Positions 48,198 through 59,837 of a stretch of DNA of 64,000 nt are shown in pieces (position 1 is the first letter of the stretch; every line of letters starts with the position of its first letter). The notes under the pieces are model-generated. The model was given only the letters and a program-made list of their open reading frames with translations. It did not search any database and was not told where the DNA came from. The DNA comes from Tatumella ptyseos ATCC 33301 (GTDB lineage: Bacteria; Pseudomonadota; Gammaproteobacteria; Enterobacterales; Enterobacteriaceae), in assembly GCF_000735525.1 (NCBI RefSeq), contig NZ_JMPR01000043.1:1-64000 (forward strand), written 5' to 3'. A program made the position numbers and the translations under genes.

Positions 48198-49370
48198 TTA
48201 CAACCCCAGCGCGTAACTCAGTGCTTTTTTCTTTAGCCAGCCACCCCGTTGTGCTGCCATGAGTCCCAGGTTACGAATAACGGTCAGCGGAGCATTCCGG
48301 TTGCTGAAGGCCAGATAAAACAGATCCATACCGTTCTGCATCAGCAAATTATCCCGGTACCGTTTATGCTGATATTTATTCAGCGTGGCGAGCTGCCACC
48401 AGTCGTGCCCTTCACGACGGGCTTCCGCCAGGACATCGATCAGCACATCCACATCACGATAACCCAGGTTTACGCCCTGCCCTGCCAGCGGATTAATCGT
48501 ATGAGCCGCATCCCCGACCAGTGCCAGTCCCGGACGGACATAACGGCTGGCGTGACGCCGGATCAACGGGAATGAACCAGCAGTCAGCGCACGCACCTTA
48601 CCGCATCTGGCAGGGAAATGAGCCGCAATTTCCTGCTCCAGTTGCGCCATAGACAGTTTAGAGAGCTGACGAATACGGGCTGCGCTGTCATACCAGACCA
48701 GAGAAGCATAGTTGCCAAACAGGGGCAGAAAGGCGCGCGGGCCTTGTGGCGTAAATTGCTGCCAGGTGCTGTCTCCGGGAGACTGCTCACACTCAACTGA
48801 AATCAGCATACAGGACTGTGCATATTCCCAGCCGCTGACACCGATACCCGCCAGCCGGCGTACCTGCGAATTCGCACCATCAGCGCCGGTCAGCAGCCGG
48901 GTATGAATTTTCCGGCCATCATCCAGGGTCAGAGACCAGCCGTCCGGCTGAGACTCTGCTACCGCTAAGGTGGCAGGACAGAGTAGTGTCACGCCCTGCG
49001 CCTGCATCTGCTCCCACAGCGCACGCTGCAGGACGCTGTTCTCCACCATATAGCCCAGTTCCGGTAATCCCAGAGAGGCGGCATCAAAAACGGCATGCGC
49101 ATTTTCCCATTCCCAGGTTTCCAGCTGACGATAAGGCGCACAACGCATCGCCTGCACCCGCTCCCATACCGCTAATTCTTTCAGTAATGCCACTGACGAT
49201 GCACCGATCGCTGAGATCCGGACATCGGGCTGACTTTGCGGGGTAAATTCAGGGGCAGCCTGATGCTCAATCACGGCCACCCTGAAATGATGCCGGGCAA
49301 GGCCGCAAGCCAATGCCGCACCGACCATACCCCCGCCGGTAATCACCACATCAAATTGATCTTCCTGCAT
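48198..49370 (-). CDS. ubiF: UbiF, 3-demethoxyubiquinol 3-hydroxylase
   Basis: A 390-aa FAD monooxygenase (E. coli 391) that adds a late ring hydroxyl in ubiquinone synthesis. The FAD fold is VVITGGGMVGAALACGLA, followed by QPDVRISAIG and the second FAD motif LVGDAAHTINPLAGQGVNLG. The C-terminus ALSYALGL matches E. coli. ATG 49370 has AAGGA upstream; longer frames up to 49481 are not supported. It is divergent from miaB. Confidence 0.94.
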   Translation of the reverse strand: MQEDQFDVVITGGGMVGAALACGLARHHFRVAVIEHQAAPEFTPQSQPDVRISAIGASSVALLKELAVWERVQAMRCAPYRQLETWEWENAHAVFDAASLGLPELGYMVENSVLQRALWEQMQAQGVTLLCPATLAVAESQPDGWSLTLDDGRKIHTRLLTGADGANSQVRRLAGIGVSGWEYAQSCMLISVECEQSPGDSTWQQFTPQGPRAFLPLFGNYASLVWYDSAARIRQLSKLSMAQLEQEIAAHFPARCGKVRALTAGSFPLIRRHASRYVRPGLALVGDAAHTINPLAGQGVNLGYRDVDVLIDVLAEARREGHDWWQLATLNKYQHKRYRDNLLMQNGMDLFYLAFSNRNAPLTVIRNLGLMAAQRGGWLKKKALSYALGL

Positions 49371-49545
49371 GCTATCATCCTTACCAACACTCAACTGCCC
49401 GTAAGTTTTCGGGTTAATGTTAACTTGCAACAGTGTACCGGAAAATCCCGTCACAATCAGGAAAGCCGCTACACTGGTCACAACAGCAGCAAAGCATTAC
49501 AATATGCCGCCTGCACATCCTTGCACTGAATCAATGGCCAGTTCG

Positions 49546-50970
49546 ATGACGAAAAAATTACATATTAAAACCTGGGGCTGTCAGATGAACGAATATGATT
49601 CATCTAAAATGTCAGACCTGCTAAACAGTACTCACGGCTATACGCTGACCGAAAATGCCGAAGAGGCAGACGTACTGTTACTGAATACCTGTTCTATCCG
49701 GGAAAAAGCTCAGGAGAAGGTGTTTCACCAACTGGGGCGCTGGAAAAATCTTAAAGATAAGAATCCGGAACTGATTATCGGTGTCGGCGGATGCGTCGCC
49801 TCCCAGGAAGGTGACCATATCCGCCAGAGGGCGCACTATGTGGATATCGTCTTCGGACCCCAGACCCTGCATCGCCTGCCGGAGATGATCAACAGCGTCC
49901 GTGGTAATAAAAGCCCGGTCGTGGACATCAGCTTCCCGGAAATCGAAAAATTCGACCGCCTGCCGGAACCCCGCGCAGAAGGCCCGACCGCATTCGTTTC
50001 TATCATGGAAGGCTGTAACAAGTACTGTACCTTCTGCGTTGTGCCCTACACCCGTGGTGAAGAAGTCAGCCGTCCGAGCGATGATATTCTGTTTGAAATC
50101 GCACAGCTGGCAGCCCAGGGCGTCCGTGAAGTTAACCTGCTGGGTCAGAACGTTAACGCCTATCGTGGTGAGAACTTTGACGGCTCAGTCTGTACCTTTG
50201 CTGATTTGCTGCGCCTGGTGGCCGCCATCGACGGTATTGACCGTATCCGTTTCACCACCAGCCATCCGATTGAATTTACCGATGACATTATCGATGTCTA
50301 CCGTGATACTCCGGAGCTGGTGAGCTTCCTGCACTTACCGGTGCAAAGTGGTGCCGACCGTATTCTGACACTGATGAAGCGTGCGCACACTGCCCTGGAG
50401 TTCAAAGCCATCATCCGCAAATTGCTTGAAGCGCGTCCTGACATTCAGATAAGCTCTGACTTTATCATTGGCTTCCCGGGAGAAACCCAGGAAGATTTTG
50501 AAAAGACCATGAAACTGATCGCTGACGTTAACTTTGATATGAGCTTCAGCTTTATCTATTCAGCACGCCCCGGGACGCCTGCGGCAGACTTACCGGATGA
50601 TGTGAGTGAAGCCGAGAAGAAACAGCGTCTTTACATCCTGCAGGAGCGTATCAGCCAGCAGGCGATGGCCTGGAGCCGCCGGATGCAGGGCACCGTTCAG
50701 CGTGTGCTGGTAGAAGGAACTTCACGTAAAAACATTATGGAACTCTCCGGCCGTACCGAGAACAACCGTGTAGTGAACTTCGAAGGTCACCCGGAGATGA
50801 TCGGTAAATTCGTTGATGTTGAAATCGTTGATGTTTATCCGAACTCACTGCGTGGTCGCGTCGTCCGTACCGAGAAAGACATGGGCCTGCGCGTGACAGA
50901 ATCCCCCGCCTCCGTTATTGCCCGTACCCGGAAAGAAAATGAGTCCGGTGTCGGCATCTGGCAGCCCTGA
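49546..50970 (+). CDS. miaB: MiaB, tRNA-2-methylthio-N6-isopentenyladenosine synthase
   Basis: MiaB (474 aa, same as E. coli) adds the methylthio group at A37 of tRNAs. It holds two iron-sulfur clusters: N-terminal cysteines in [20 protein letters not shown] and GGCVASQ, and the radical SAM motif [25 protein letters not shown] domain is at the C-terminus. I chose ATG 49546 (MTKKLHIK) as in E. coli; the longer frame from 49417 adds 43 residues without family support. Confidence 0.96.
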   Translation: MTKKLHIKTWGCQMNEYDSSKMSDLLNSTHGYTLTENAEEADVLLLNTCSIREKAQEKVFHQLGRWKNLKDKNPELIIGVGGCVASQEGDHIRQRAHYVDIVFGPQTLHRLPEMINSVRGNKSPVVDISFPEIEKFDRLPEPRAEGPTAFVSIMEGCNKYCTFCVVPYTRGEEVSRPSDDILFEIAQLAAQGVREVNLLGQNVNAYRGENFDGSVCTFADLLRLVAAIDGIDRIRFTTSHPIEFTDDIIDVYRDTPELVSFLHLPVQSGADRILTLMKRAHTALEFKAIIRKLLEARPDIQISSDFIIGFPGETQEDFEKTMKLIADVNFDMSFSFIYSARPGTPAADLPDDVSEAEKKQRLYILQERISQQAMAWSRRMQGTVQRVLVEGTSRKNIMELSGRTENNRVVNFEGHPEMIGKFVDVEIVDVYPNSLRGRVVRTEKDMGLRVTESPASVIARTRKENESGVGIWQP

Positions 50971-51154
50971 TAGCGCTTAATGGCTGTGACAGACACTGAC
51001 TGTCACAGCTTTGCTAAGCTAAAGGGGTGGAATTTACGAATTCCGCCCCGATATCCCTACAGATAACCCCGTTCTGTGACGACAATCCCTGCGATTGTCA
51101 GCGCCAGAATGATCTCTGCTGTACAACCGGCCCTTAGCGACCTGGAGGATGAGT

Positions 51155-52207
51155 TTGAATATCGAAACCCGTGAAATTGCACTGGAACCTGCAGATAACC
51201 AACGTTTGCTGAGTCTGACCGGCCCGTTTGACGATAATCTGAAGCACCTTGAGCGCCGGCTTGGCATTGAAATCAACCGGATAGATAACCGCTTCACCCT
51301 GACGGGGAAGGCGTTATGCGTAGACGCGGCCGAAAAGATCCTGAAAGATCTTTATGTGGATACCGCCCCGCTGCGCGGACAGAGTAAAGATATCGACCCT
51401 GAGGATATTCATCTGGCCATTAAAGAGAGCCGGGTGCTGGAACAAACGGCGGAGAGTGTCCCTGATTATGGTAAAGCGGTGAATATCCAGACCCGCCGGG
51501 GCGTCATCAAACCCCGAACTCCGAATCAGGCCAGCTATATCGCCCATATTCTTGACCATGATATTACCTTCGGTATCGGCCCGGCCGGGACCGGGAAAAC
51601 CTATCTGGCCGTGGCCGCAGCCGTTGATGCGCTGGAGCGTCAGGAAGTCCGCCGTATTCTGCTGACCCGTCCGGCGGTAGAAGCCGGTGAGAAACTGGGG
51701 TTTCTGCCGGGTGACCTGAGCCAGAAAGTCGACCCGTATCTGCGTCCGTTGTATGACGCTCTGTTTGAAATGCTTGGCTTTGAACGGGTCGAAAAACTGA
51801 TTGAACGGAACGTGATTGAAGTTGCCCCGCTGGCTTATATGCGCGGACGTACGCTGAACGATGCGTTTATCATCCTGGATGAAAGTCAGAACACCACCAT
51901 CGAGCAGATGAAAATGTTCCTGACCCGTATCGGCTTTAACTCTAAGGCCGTAATTACCGGGGATATCACGCAGATAGACTTACCGCGGAATGCACGCTCA
52001 GGCCTGAAACATGCCATTGAAGTTCTTTCTGATGTCAGTGAACTGAGTTTTAACTTCTTCCATAGCGAAGATGTGGTGCGCCATCCGGTGGTGGCACGGA
52101 TTGTCATTGCCTATGAAGCCTGGGAAGAAGCCGATCAAAAACGCCGGGCAGAAGTCGCGGAAGAGCGTAAACGCGCCGCCCTCGCTGCCGGCCAGGAGAA
52201 TGTATGA
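51155..52207 (+). CDS. ybeZ: YbeZ, PhoH-like ATPase
   Basis: A 350-aa PhoH-family ATPase (E. coli about 346) linked to YbeY and ribosome maturation. The Walker A motif is [17 protein letters not shown] and the Walker [13 protein letters not shown] chose TTG 51155, with GGAGG six bases upstream and the start NIETREI as in E. coli; the ATG at 51149 directly touches the GGAGG and is unlikely. It overlaps ybeY by four bases. Confidence 0.92.
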   Translation: MNIETREIALEPADNQRLLSLTGPFDDNLKHLERRLGIEINRIDNRFTLTGKALCVDAAEKILKDLYVDTAPLRGQSKDIDPEDIHLAIKESRVLEQTAESVPDYGKAVNIQTRRGVIKPRTPNQASYIAHILDHDITFGIGPAGTGKTYLAVAAAVDALERQEVRRILLTRPAVEAGEKLGFLPGDLSQKVDPYLRPLYDALFEMLGFERVEKLIERNVIEVAPLAYMRGRTLNDAFIILDESQNTTIEQMKMFLTRIGFNSKAVITGDITQIDLPRNARSGLKHAIEVLSDVSELSFNFFHSEDVVRHPVVARIVIAYEAWEEADQKRRAEVAEERKRAALAAGQENV

Positions 52208-52686
52208 GCAGTACCGTAATTCTGGACTTACAGAATGCCTGTGAAAATCCGCAAGGGCTTCCGGACGAAGCTCAGTTTCTGCGCTGGTTAAGTGCCGCCG
52301 TCGAACCTTTTCAGCCGGAAAGTGAAGTCACTGTCCGTCTGGTGGACGAAGCCGAAAGCCACGAGCTGAATCTGGCTTATCGCGGAAAAGACAAACCGAC
52401 CAACGTTCTGTCTTTCCCGTTTGAGGCCCCTCCCGGTATTGAGGACTTACCGCTGCTCGGTGACCTGATCATCTGTCGTCAGGTGGTTGAGCAGGAAGCC
52501 GCCGAACAGGGTAAACCGGTCGAAGCCCACTGGGCACATATGGTGGTACACGGCACCCTCCATTTGTTAGGCTATGATCATATTCAGGATGACGAAGCCG
52601 AAGAGATGGAAGGCATCGAAACTGAGATAATGCTTGCTATGGGTTATGCTGACCCGTACATTTCAGAGAAAGATGCCGCCGGATAA
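52204..52686 (+). CDS. ybeY: YbeY, endoribonuclease / rRNA maturation factor
   Basis: A 160-aa zinc metalloprotein (E. coli 155) needed for 16S rRNA 3' end processing and 70S quality control. The zinc motif [11 protein letters not shown] uses His116, His120 and His126. [19 protein letters not shown] is the conserved core. Its ATG overlaps the ybeZ stop by four bases. Confidence 0.97.
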   Translation: MSSTVILDLQNACENPQGLPDEAQFLRWLSAAVEPFQPESEVTVRLVDEAESHELNLAYRGKDKPTNVLSFPFEAPPGIEDLPLLGDLIICRQVVEQEAAEQGKPVEAHWAHMVVHGTLHLLGYDHIQDDEAEEMEGIETEIMLAMGYADPYISEKDAAG

Positions 52687-52769
52687 CCGGCGCCTGTTAT
52701 TTATTACGCTGCCAGTGACCTGACCTGGCAGTTTTATTTCCCTGCAAGAGAGAACAAAAAAAAAACGCC

Positions 52770-53651
52770 ATGAGCGATGACCATTCACAAAACAGCGACA
52801 ACCCCGGCAGTAAAAAGGGATTTTTTTCCTTACTGATCAACCAGCTTTTCCACGGTGAACCTCAGAACCGGGATGAATTACTGGAACTTATCCGTGATTC
52901 AGAACAAAAAGAACTGATTGATCAGGACACCCGCGACATGATGGAAGGCGTGATGGAAATCGCCGAACAGCGGGTCCGGGATATTATGATCCCGCGTTCT
53001 CAAATGATCACCCTGAAACAAGACCAGAACCTCGAAGAGTGTCTCGATGTTATTATCGAATCGGCCCACTCCCGTTTTCCGGTGATCAGCGAAGACAAAG
53101 ATCATGTGGAAGGTATTCTGATGGCGAAAGACTTGCTGCCCTTTATGCGCAGTGATTCAGCCCCTTTCAGCATTGCTGATGTGCTCCGCCCGGTCGTCGT
53201 GGTTCCTGAAAGTAAACGTGTCGACCGCATGCTGAAAGAATTCCGCTCTCAACGTTACCATATGGCGATTGTCATTGATGAGTTCGGCGGTGTTTCCGGG
53301 CTGGTCACCATTGAAGATATTCTTGAGCTTATCGTCGGAGAAATCGAAGACGAGTATGACGAAGAAGACAGTAGCGATATCCGCCAGCTCAGCCGTCATT
53401 CCTACTCGTTACGCGCGCTGACGCCGATTGAAGATTTCAACGAAATGTTCGGCACCCGTTTCAGCGATGAAGAAGTCGATACTATCGGGGGTCTGGTGAT
53501 GCAAAGTTTCGGGCATTTACCTGCCAGAGGTGAAAGCATCACCATTGACAACTATCTGTTTAAAGTCGCGATGGCCGACAGACGTCGTATTCTGCAGGTA
53601 CATGTAAAAATACCGGATGATGCGGTTGCTCCTCAACTTGAAGACGAATAA
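52770..53651 (+). CDS. corC: CorC (YbeX), CBS-domain protein
   Basis: A 293-aa cytoplasmic protein (E. coli 292) with two CBS domains (about residues 70-190, beginning [16 protein letters not shown]) and a C-terminal transporter-associated domain ([20 protein letters not shown]). It is linked to cobalt/magnesium efflux and, in recent work, to ribosome metabolism. It stands between ybeY and lnt. The long run of As before the ATG is part of the leader. Confidence 0.96.
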   Translation: MSDDHSQNSDNPGSKKGFFSLLINQLFHGEPQNRDELLELIRDSEQKELIDQDTRDMMEGVMEIAEQRVRDIMIPRSQMITLKQDQNLEECLDVIIESAHSRFPVISEDKDHVEGILMAKDLLPFMRSDSAPFSIADVLRPVVVVPESKRVDRMLKEFRSQRYHMAIVIDEFGGVSGLVTIEDILELIVGEIEDEYDEEDSSDIRQLSRHSYSLRALTPIEDFNEMFGTRFSDEEVDTIGGLVMQSFGHLPARGESITIDNYLFKVAMADRRRILQVHVKIPDDAVAPQLEDE

Positions 53652-53658
53652 TGAGCCT

Positions 53659-55194
53659 ATGACGGCACTTAACACGTTATTCCGGCAGCAGAAAGTGCGT
53701 CTGCTGCTGGCGCTGCTGACGGGTGCCGCTGGCACCCTCGCTTTCTCCCCTTTCGATTTCTGGCCCGCCGCCCTTATCTCTCTGACCGGCTTACAGGCGC
53801 TGACCCTGAACCGTACCACCCGTCAGGCAACTGCTATCGGTTTTGTCTGGGGGATGGGACTGTTCGGTTCGGGCGTTAACTGGGTCTATGTCAGCATCGC
53901 TACCTTCGGTGGGATGCCAGGCCCGGTCAACGTCATGCTGGTTGTGCTGCTCGCCGCCTGGCTGTCACTGTTCCCGATGCTGTTTTCCGGGTTACTGAAC
54001 CGGTTCTGGCCCCGGGCGACGCTGCCGCGCCTGCTACTGGCCGCCCCGGCACTTTGGCAGTTTACCGAGTTTCTGCGCGGCTGGATCCTGACCGGATTCC
54101 CGTGGCTACAGTTTGGCTATAGCCAGATTAATGGCCCGCTGAAAGGTATAGCTCCGGTGGCCGGAGTAGAAACCATCACCTTTGTCCTGATGATACTCTC
54201 CGGGCTGATAAGCTATGCCCTGATACAGCGGAACATCCGCCCGGTTTTGATTGCCCTGGTGGTGATGGTTATCGCCTGGCCATTACGCTACGTACACTGG
54301 TACCGCACCGAGTCCGGTCGCAGTGTTTCTGTCGCGCTGGTGCAGGGAAATATCGCTCAGTCGATGAAGTGGGACCCTCAGCAATTACAAAATACCTTAA
54401 ATACCTACCTGCGGCTGACCCGCCCGGTGTTAGGTAAGGCCGGGATCATTATCTGGCCGGAGTCGGCAATCACGGACCTGGAAAGTAATGAACAGCCCTT
54501 CCTGACCGAACTGGATCACATACTGCGTGAGCATGGCAGCACACTGGCGACCGGCATTGTCGATTCCCGACTGGAAGAGGATAACCATTATCATGACTAC
54601 AACACGGTTGTGGTACTGGGTGGCCGGGAGCCTTACAGCTATCTGAGCCGAAACCGTTATCAGAAAAACCATCTGGTTCCTTTCGGGGAATTTGTCCCGA
54701 TGGCAGATCTGTTGCGCCCGCTGGCTCCGTTCTTCGATTTACCGATGTCGGCATTCAGCCGGGGTAAATATATTCAGCCACCACTGCAGCTCGATGGCTA
54801 TCGTCTGACGACGGCCATCTGTTATGAAATTGTGCTGGGTGAACATGTGCGGGATAACTTCCGGCCGGATACTGATTTCCTGCTGACGGTATCTAATGAT
54901 GCCTGGTTTGGTCACTCTATCGGCCCCTGGCAGCACCTGCAGATGGCCAGGATGCGCGCACTGGAACTGGGCAGGCCGCTATTACGCGACACCAATAACG
55001 GGGTCACTGCCGTGGTGAATGCCAACGGCGATATCGAACAACAGCTTCCGCAGTTCCGTGAAGGCGTTCTCAACGCAACACTGAGTCCGACCCGGGGGAT
55101 AACGCCTTATGCCCATACGGGGAATCTGACGGTGTGGATCCTTTCTGCATTGACGGCTGTCGCATCGGTCATCCGGCGTCGTCGCCATCAGTAA
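53659..55194 (+). CDS. lnt: Apolipoprotein N-acyltransferase
   Basis: Lnt (511 aa; E. coli 512) adds the third acyl chain to lipoproteins in the inner membrane. About six N-terminal helices precede a nitrilase-like domain with the Glu of [12 protein letters not shown], the Lys of [16 protein letters not shown] and the Cys of [13 protein letters not shown] 53659 starts [20 protein letters not shown] as in E. coli; a longer frame from 53617 overlaps corC. Confidence 0.96.
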   Translation: MTALNTLFRQQKVRLLLALLTGAAGTLAFSPFDFWPAALISLTGLQALTLNRTTRQATAIGFVWGMGLFGSGVNWVYVSIATFGGMPGPVNVMLVVLLAAWLSLFPMLFSGLLNRFWPRATLPRLLLAAPALWQFTEFLRGWILTGFPWLQFGYSQINGPLKGIAPVAGVETITFVLMILSGLISYALIQRNIRPVLIALVVMVIAWPLRYVHWYRTESGRSVSVALVQGNIAQSMKWDPQQLQNTLNTYLRLTRPVLGKAGIIIWPESAITDLESNEQPFLTELDHILREHGSTLATGIVDSRLEEDNHYHDYNTVVVLGGREPYSYLSRNRYQKNHLVPFGEFVPMADLLRPLAPFFDLPMSAFSRGKYIQPPLQLDGYRLTTAICYEIVLGEHVRDNFRPDTDFLLTVSNDAWFGHSIGPWQHLQMARMRALELGRPLLRDTNNGVTAVVNANGDIEQQLPQFREGVLNATLSPTRGITPYAHTGNLTVWILSALTAVASVIRRRRHQ

Positions 55195-55612
55195 ACGGTA
55201 CCGGAGCCGAACGGCTCCGGTCTCTTCCGCCCGCCAATCACGTTGCGCCGCCATAACGCCCCTGCCCTTTATCCTTTCCCTGACCGAAGTGACCTCAATA
55301 AAAAAATCCGTTCTCAGGGCACCTGACGAGTGACGACACCGGGCCTGGTCACGCCATCTGCCGTATGAGGCCACGGCCACCAACGCAGCACCGCAGGGAT
55401 CTATGGCGCTTTGCTCTCTGACTTGCTGTCCCGTCAATGCCTGTACGTTCCGTAATGTGAAAATTGAGACGCAGCGATGAAGTTTCCATCAGAAATCCGG
55501 TCCCGGGGTGTTGCGGGAGTTGTTGCGCGCTGGCCTTATGGGTATGCTATGCGGATCATAGAAAAACCACTGCAGTATGCTTCGCGAAATTCAACAAGGA
55601 CCACAGGCTGCC
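55195..55612 (+). promoter_or_regulatory. lnt-leuS intergenic region
   Basis: A 418-base gap where E. coli has the gltIJKL glutamate/aspartate transporter; I see no remnant. ACCGGAGCC/GGCTCCGGT (55200-55221) forms a stable hairpin just after lnt, without a strong T-tail. The leuS promoter is probably TTGTTG (55520-55525) and TATGCT (55543-55548) with a 17-base spacer. A minus-strand frame in this region is not convincing. Confidence 0.6.
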
Positions 55613-58195
55613 ATGCAAGAGCAATATCGCCCGGAAGAGATAGAATCTAAAGTCCAGAAACACTGGCACGATCAGGATACTTTTAAAGTGACCGAGCAGG
55701 AAGGTAAAGAGAAGTATTACTGCCTCTCTATGCTCCCCTATCCTTCTGGTCGCCTGCATATGGGCCATGTCCGTAACTACACCATTGGCGATGTTATCGC
55801 CCGTTACCAGCGACTACAGGGTAAAAACGTTCTGCAGCCGATTGGCTGGGATGCGTTTGGTCTGCCGGCGGAAGGGGCTGCGGTAAAAAATAATACTGCG
55901 CCTGCGCCATGGACCTATGAAAATATCGATTACATGAAGAACCAGCTGAAACTGCTGGGCTTCGGGTATGACTGGAGCCGCGAACTGGCGACCTGTCAGC
56001 CTGAGTATTACCGCTGGGAACAGTGGTTCTTCACTAAGCTGTTTGAAAAAGGCCTGGTTTATAAAAAAACCTCTGCCGTGAACTGGTGTCCGAATGACCA
56101 GACGGTGCTGGCCAATGAACAGGTCATCGAAGGCTGTTGCTGGCGTTGTGACAGCAAAGTTGAGCGTAAAGAAATTCCGCAGTGGTTTATCAAAATCACC
56201 GACTATGCCGAAGAACTGCTCAATGATCTGGATACTCTGGAAGGCTGGCCTGAACAGGTTAAGACCATGCAGCGTAACTGGATCGGCCGTTCTGAGGGTG
56301 TGGAAATCACCTTTAATGTGGCAGACAGCGACGACACGCTGACGGTCTACACGACCCGCCCTGACACCTTTATGGGTGCCACCTATGTGGCTGTCGCTGC
56401 CGGACATCCTCTGGCTCAGGAAGCTGCGGCGGGTAACCCGTCACTGCAGGCTTTTATTGACGAGTGCCGTAACACCAAAGTTGCTGAAGCGGATATGGCA
56501 ACGATGGAGAAAAAGGGTCAGCCTACCGGCCGTTTTGTTATCCATCCTCTGACCGGTGAGCAGTTACCGGTCTGGGTCGCTAACTTTGTTCTGATGGAAT
56601 ACGGTACCGGTGCCGTCATGGCCGTGCCTGCCCATGACCAGCGTGACCACGAATTCGCTCAAAAATATCAGTTACCGGTTAAAGCGGTGATCCTGAATGA
56701 TGACGGGACAGCACCGGATGTCAGCGAAAACGCGATGACGGTGAAAGGTACCCTGTTTAACTCCGGTGCCTTCGACGGGTTATCTCATCAGGACGGCTTT
56801 AATGCCATTGCTGATGCACTGACCGAAAAAGGTGTGGGTGAACGTAAAGTTAACTATCGTCTGCGTGACTGGGGCGTATCCCGTCAGCGTTACTGGGGGG
56901 CACCGATCCCGATGGTAACTCTGGAAGACGGTACCGTTATCCCGACACCGGAAGACCAGTTACCGGTCATTCTTCCTGAAGATGTGGAAATGAACGGCAT
57001 CACCAGCCCGCTGAAAGCGGATCCTGAGTGGGCGAAAACCACGATTAACGGCCAGCCTGCGCTGCGTGAAACAGATACCTTTGACACCTTTATGGAGTCT
57101 TCCTGGTACTACGCACGTTATACCTGTGCAGATTACGATAAAGGCATGCTGGACCCGGCAGCAGCAAACTACTGGTTACCGGTCGATCAGTATGTAGGCG
57201 GTATCGAACACGCCATTATGCACCTGATGTACTTCCGTTTCTTCCACAAACTGTTACGTGATGCCGGGCTGGTCAATTCAGACGAACCCGCTAAACGCCT
57301 GCTGTGTCAGGGAATGGTGCTGGCAGATGCGTTCTATTACACCGGTGTGAACGGTGAACGTAACTGGGTTTCTCCGGTGGATGTTTCTGTTGAGCGTGAT
57401 GAGAAAGGACGTATTGTTAAAGCCACCGATAAGGATGGCCGTGAAGTCATCTATGCCGGTATGAGCAAGATGTCTAAGTCCAAAAATAACGGAATCGACC
57501 CGCAGCTGATGGTTGAACGTTATGGTGCGGATACCGTTCGTCTGTTTATGATGTTTGCTTCCCCGGCCGATATGACGCTGGAATGGCAGGAATCCGGTGT
57601 TGAAGGGGCAAACCGCTTCCTGAAACGTGTCTGGAAACTGGTTTACGACCATAGCAGCAAAGGGCCGGCTGAAGCTCTGAATGCTGATGCGCTGAATGAT
57701 CCTCAGAAAGCACTGCGCCGTGACGTTCATAAAACTATCGCGAAGGTATCTGATGATATCGGACGCCGCCAGACCTTCAACACCGCGATCGCCGCTATCA
57801 TGGAGCTGATGAACAAGCTGCTGAAAGCGCCGCAGGAAAGTGCGGAAGATCGTGCGCTGATGCAGGAAGCCCTGGATGCTGTGGTCCGTTTACTGTATCC
57901 GTTTACCCCGCACGCCTGCTTTGAACTCTGGCAGGCTCTGGGACACAGCGGATCGGTGGATGAAGCTGAATGGCCTGTGGCGGATGACCGTGCCATGATC
58001 GAAGAATCTGTGCTGGTTGTGGTGCAGGTTAACGGTAAAGTGCGCGGAAAAATCACCGTCCCGGCGGACTCCACGCAGGAACAGGTTCAGACTCTGGCTG
58101 CTCAGGAGCACCTGGTAGCAAAATATCTGGAAGGTGTCACTGTACGCAAAGTGATTTACGTTCCGGGCAAGTTGCTTAACCTGGTTGTCGGTTAA
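55613..58195 (+). CDS. leuS: Leucine--tRNA ligase
   Basis: LeuS (860 aa, same as E. coli) is a class I synthetase with an editing domain. The HIGH motif is [15 protein letters not shown], the zinc domain has [18 protein letters not shown], the editing domain [16 protein letters not shown], and the KMSKS loop is [15 protein letters not shown] 55613 ([13 protein letters not shown]) matches E. coli; ATG 55577 would add 12 residues. Confidence 0.97.
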   Translation: MQEQYRPEEIESKVQKHWHDQDTFKVTEQEGKEKYYCLSMLPYPSGRLHMGHVRNYTIGDVIARYQRLQGKNVLQPIGWDAFGLPAEGAAVKNNTAPAPWTYENIDYMKNQLKLLGFGYDWSRELATCQPEYYRWEQWFFTKLFEKGLVYKKTSAVNWCPNDQTVLANEQVIEGCCWRCDSKVERKEIPQWFIKITDYAEELLNDLDTLEGWPEQVKTMQRNWIGRSEGVEITFNVADSDDTLTVYTTRPDTFMGATYVAVAAGHPLAQEAAAGNPSLQAFIDECRNTKVAEADMATMEKKGQPTGRFVIHPLTGEQLPVWVANFVLMEYGTGAVMAVPAHDQRDHEFAQKYQLPVKAVILNDDGTAPDVSENAMTVKGTLFNSGAFDGLSHQDGFNAIADALTEKGVGERKVNYRLRDWGVSRQRYWGAPIPMVTLEDGTVIPTPEDQLPVILPEDVEMNGITSPLKADPEWAKTTINGQPALRETDTFDTFMESSWYYARYTCADYDKGMLDPAAANYWLPVDQYVGGIEHAIMHLMYFRFFHKLLRDAGLVNSDEPAKRLLCQGMVLADAFYYTGVNGERNWVSPVDVSVERDEKGRIVKATDKDGREVIYAGMSKMSKSKNNGIDPQLMVERYGADTVRLFMMFASPADMTLEWQESGVEGANRFLKRVWKLVYDHSSKGPAEALNADALNDPQKALRRDVHKTIAKVSDDIGRRQTFNTAIAAIMELMNKLLKAPQESAEDRALMQEALDAVVRLLYPFTPHACFELWQALGHSGSVDEAEWPVADDRAMIEESVLVVVQVNGKVRGKITVPADSTQEQVQTLAAQEHLVAKYLEGVTVRKVIYVPGKLLNLVVG

Positions 58196-58209
58196 GTTCA
58201 GGAGGTAAT

Positions 58210-58809
58210 GTGCGACACATCTTTTCAACCCTGATAGTTGCAGTGGCCGTTCTGGCCACTGCAGGTTGTGGTTTTCATCTGCGCGGGACGACCCAGATCC
58301 CGAAAGAGATGCGCACCATGATCTTAACCAGCGACGACCCTTACGGTCCGCTGGCCCGGACTGTACGCCAGCAATTGCGGTTAAATAATATCTCACTGGT
58401 TGAGGATAATGCCGACCAACGTAATACGGTCCCGACGCTTCGTCTGGAAAATGAGCGTTCAGGCCGTGATACTGCGTCGATATTCCCTGACGGGACGGCG
58501 GCTGAATATCAGTTGCATCTCATCGTTACCGCACAGATCCTGATCCCCGGAAGAGGAATTTATCCGCTGAGCACCACGGTATACCGCACCTTCTTTGATA
58601 ACTCAGGCGTTCCGCTGGCTAAAGACTCGGAACAGACCATGATTTACCAGGAGATGCGTGTCCGTGCCTCAGAGCAACTCGTTCGTCAGCTACTGGCGGT
58701 TCATGCGGCTCAGCTAAGCAACGGTGAAACGTTACCAGCCCCGGAGGTCATCACCCCCGGGTCCGGGCAGCAAAGTGACACCGCAGGTTTATCGACAAGT
58801 CACGAATGA
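58210..58809 (+). CDS. lptE: LptE, LPS-assembly lipoprotein
   Basis: LptE (199 aa; E. coli 193) plugs the LptD barrel and helps place LPS in the outer leaflet. The start is GTG 58210 with AGGAGG upstream. The lipoprotein signal has the lipobox LATAGC, with Cys19 or 20 as the new N-terminus, followed by GFHLRGTTQIP. It overlaps holA by four bases and lies 15 bases after leuS. Confidence 0.95.
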   Translation: MRHIFSTLIVAVAVLATAGCGFHLRGTTQIPKEMRTMILTSDDPYGPLARTVRQQLRLNNISLVEDNADQRNTVPTLRLENERSGRDTASIFPDGTAAEYQLHLIVTAQILIPGRGIYPLSTTVYRTFFDNSGVPLAKDSEQTMIYQEMRVRASEQLVRQLLAVHAAQLSNGETLPAPEVITPGSGQQSDTAGLSTSHE

Positions 58810-59837
58810 TACGGATATACCCTGAACAACTGGCCGCACAGCTCTCCGAAGGGCTGCGCGGCAGTTACTTTTTATCCGGCAACGATCCGCTGCTGCGCCA
58901 GGAAAGTCACACTGCCATCCTTGCCGCGGCCAGACAGCAGCAGTTTCTGGAACATCTGAGTGTCTCAGTCGATAACCACACCGACTGGGACGCATTGTTT
59001 ACTGCCTGCCAGTCGCTCAGCCTGTTTACCCAACGACAAACCCTGACCTTGCAGATGCCGGATAATGGTCCTTCTGCCCCGATAGCCTCCCGCCTGACGG
59101 AGCTTGCGACCTTGCTGCATGATGACCTGTTGCTGATAGTCCACTCAGGGAAACTCACTAAAGCTCAGGAAAACAGCCAGTGGTTTAAAGCGTTGTCGGG
59201 CAAAGGCGTGCTGGTTCCGTGCATTACACCGGAACATGAACAACTGCCACGCTGGGTCACTCAGCGCTGCAAAAGCCTTAACATCACCATCGATCCGCAG
59301 GCGGTACAGCTATTATGTTACTGCTATGAAGGCAATCTGCTGGCGCTGGCTCAGGCACTGGAGCGTTTGTCGCTGTTGTGGCCGGAAGGCACCCTGACTC
59401 TTCCCAGAGTCGAACTGGCAGTGAATGATGCTGCACACTTTACGCCTTACCACTGGGTCGATGCCTTACTGGCCGGTAAAAGCAAACGGGCAATGCACAT
59501 CCTGCAGCAGCTTCATAAGGAAGCCGCCGAGCCAGTGATTTTATTGCGTACCGTACAGCGTGAACTGATGACTCTGCTGCGATTGCAGCGATGCCGTGAC
59601 CCACAGTCCGTCCGCCAGTTAATGGATAAATTACGGGTATGGCAGAACCGACGCCCCTTATTCACCGCGGCGCTGCAGCGGCTGAATGCGCAGCGCCTCC
59701 GCCAGGCGATACACCTGCTGGCGGAGATTGAGCTGAGCGTGAAAAAAGAATACGGCACTGACATCTGGCCAATGTTGTCATCGTTCAGCCTGCAACTGAC
59801 TCTGGAACACTTTCCGGCAGGACTGAACAATGTCTGA
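58806..59837 (+). CDS. holA: DNA polymerase III subunit delta
   Basis: HolA (343 aa, same as E. coli) is the delta subunit that opens the beta clamp in the clamp loader. MIRIYPEQLAAQLSEGLRGS opens it, and the clamp-binding segment is LSLFTQRQTLTL. It overlaps lptE at the start and nadD by eight bases at the end. Confidence 0.95.
   Translation: MIRIYPEQLAAQLSEGLRGSYFLSGNDPLLRQESHTAILAAARQQQFLEHLSVSVDNHTDWDALFTACQSLSLFTQRQTLTLQMPDNGPSAPIASRLTELATLLHDDLLLIVHSGKLTKAQENSQWFKALSGKGVLVPCITPEHEQLPRWVTQRCKSLNITIDPQAVQLLCYCYEGNLLALAQALERLSLLWPEGTLTLPRVELAVNDAAHFTPYHWVDALLAGKSKRAMHILQQLHKEAAEPVILLRTVQRELMTLLRLQRCRDPQSVRQLMDKLRVWQNRRPLFTAALQRLNAQRLRQAIHLLAEIELSVKKEYGTDIWPMLSSFSLQLTLEHFPAGLNNV

Noticed and set aside
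54982-55437. Minus-strand open frame of 151 codons across the end of lnt
   Set aside because: It is mostly antisense to lnt, has no ribosome site, and its protein has no domain pattern.
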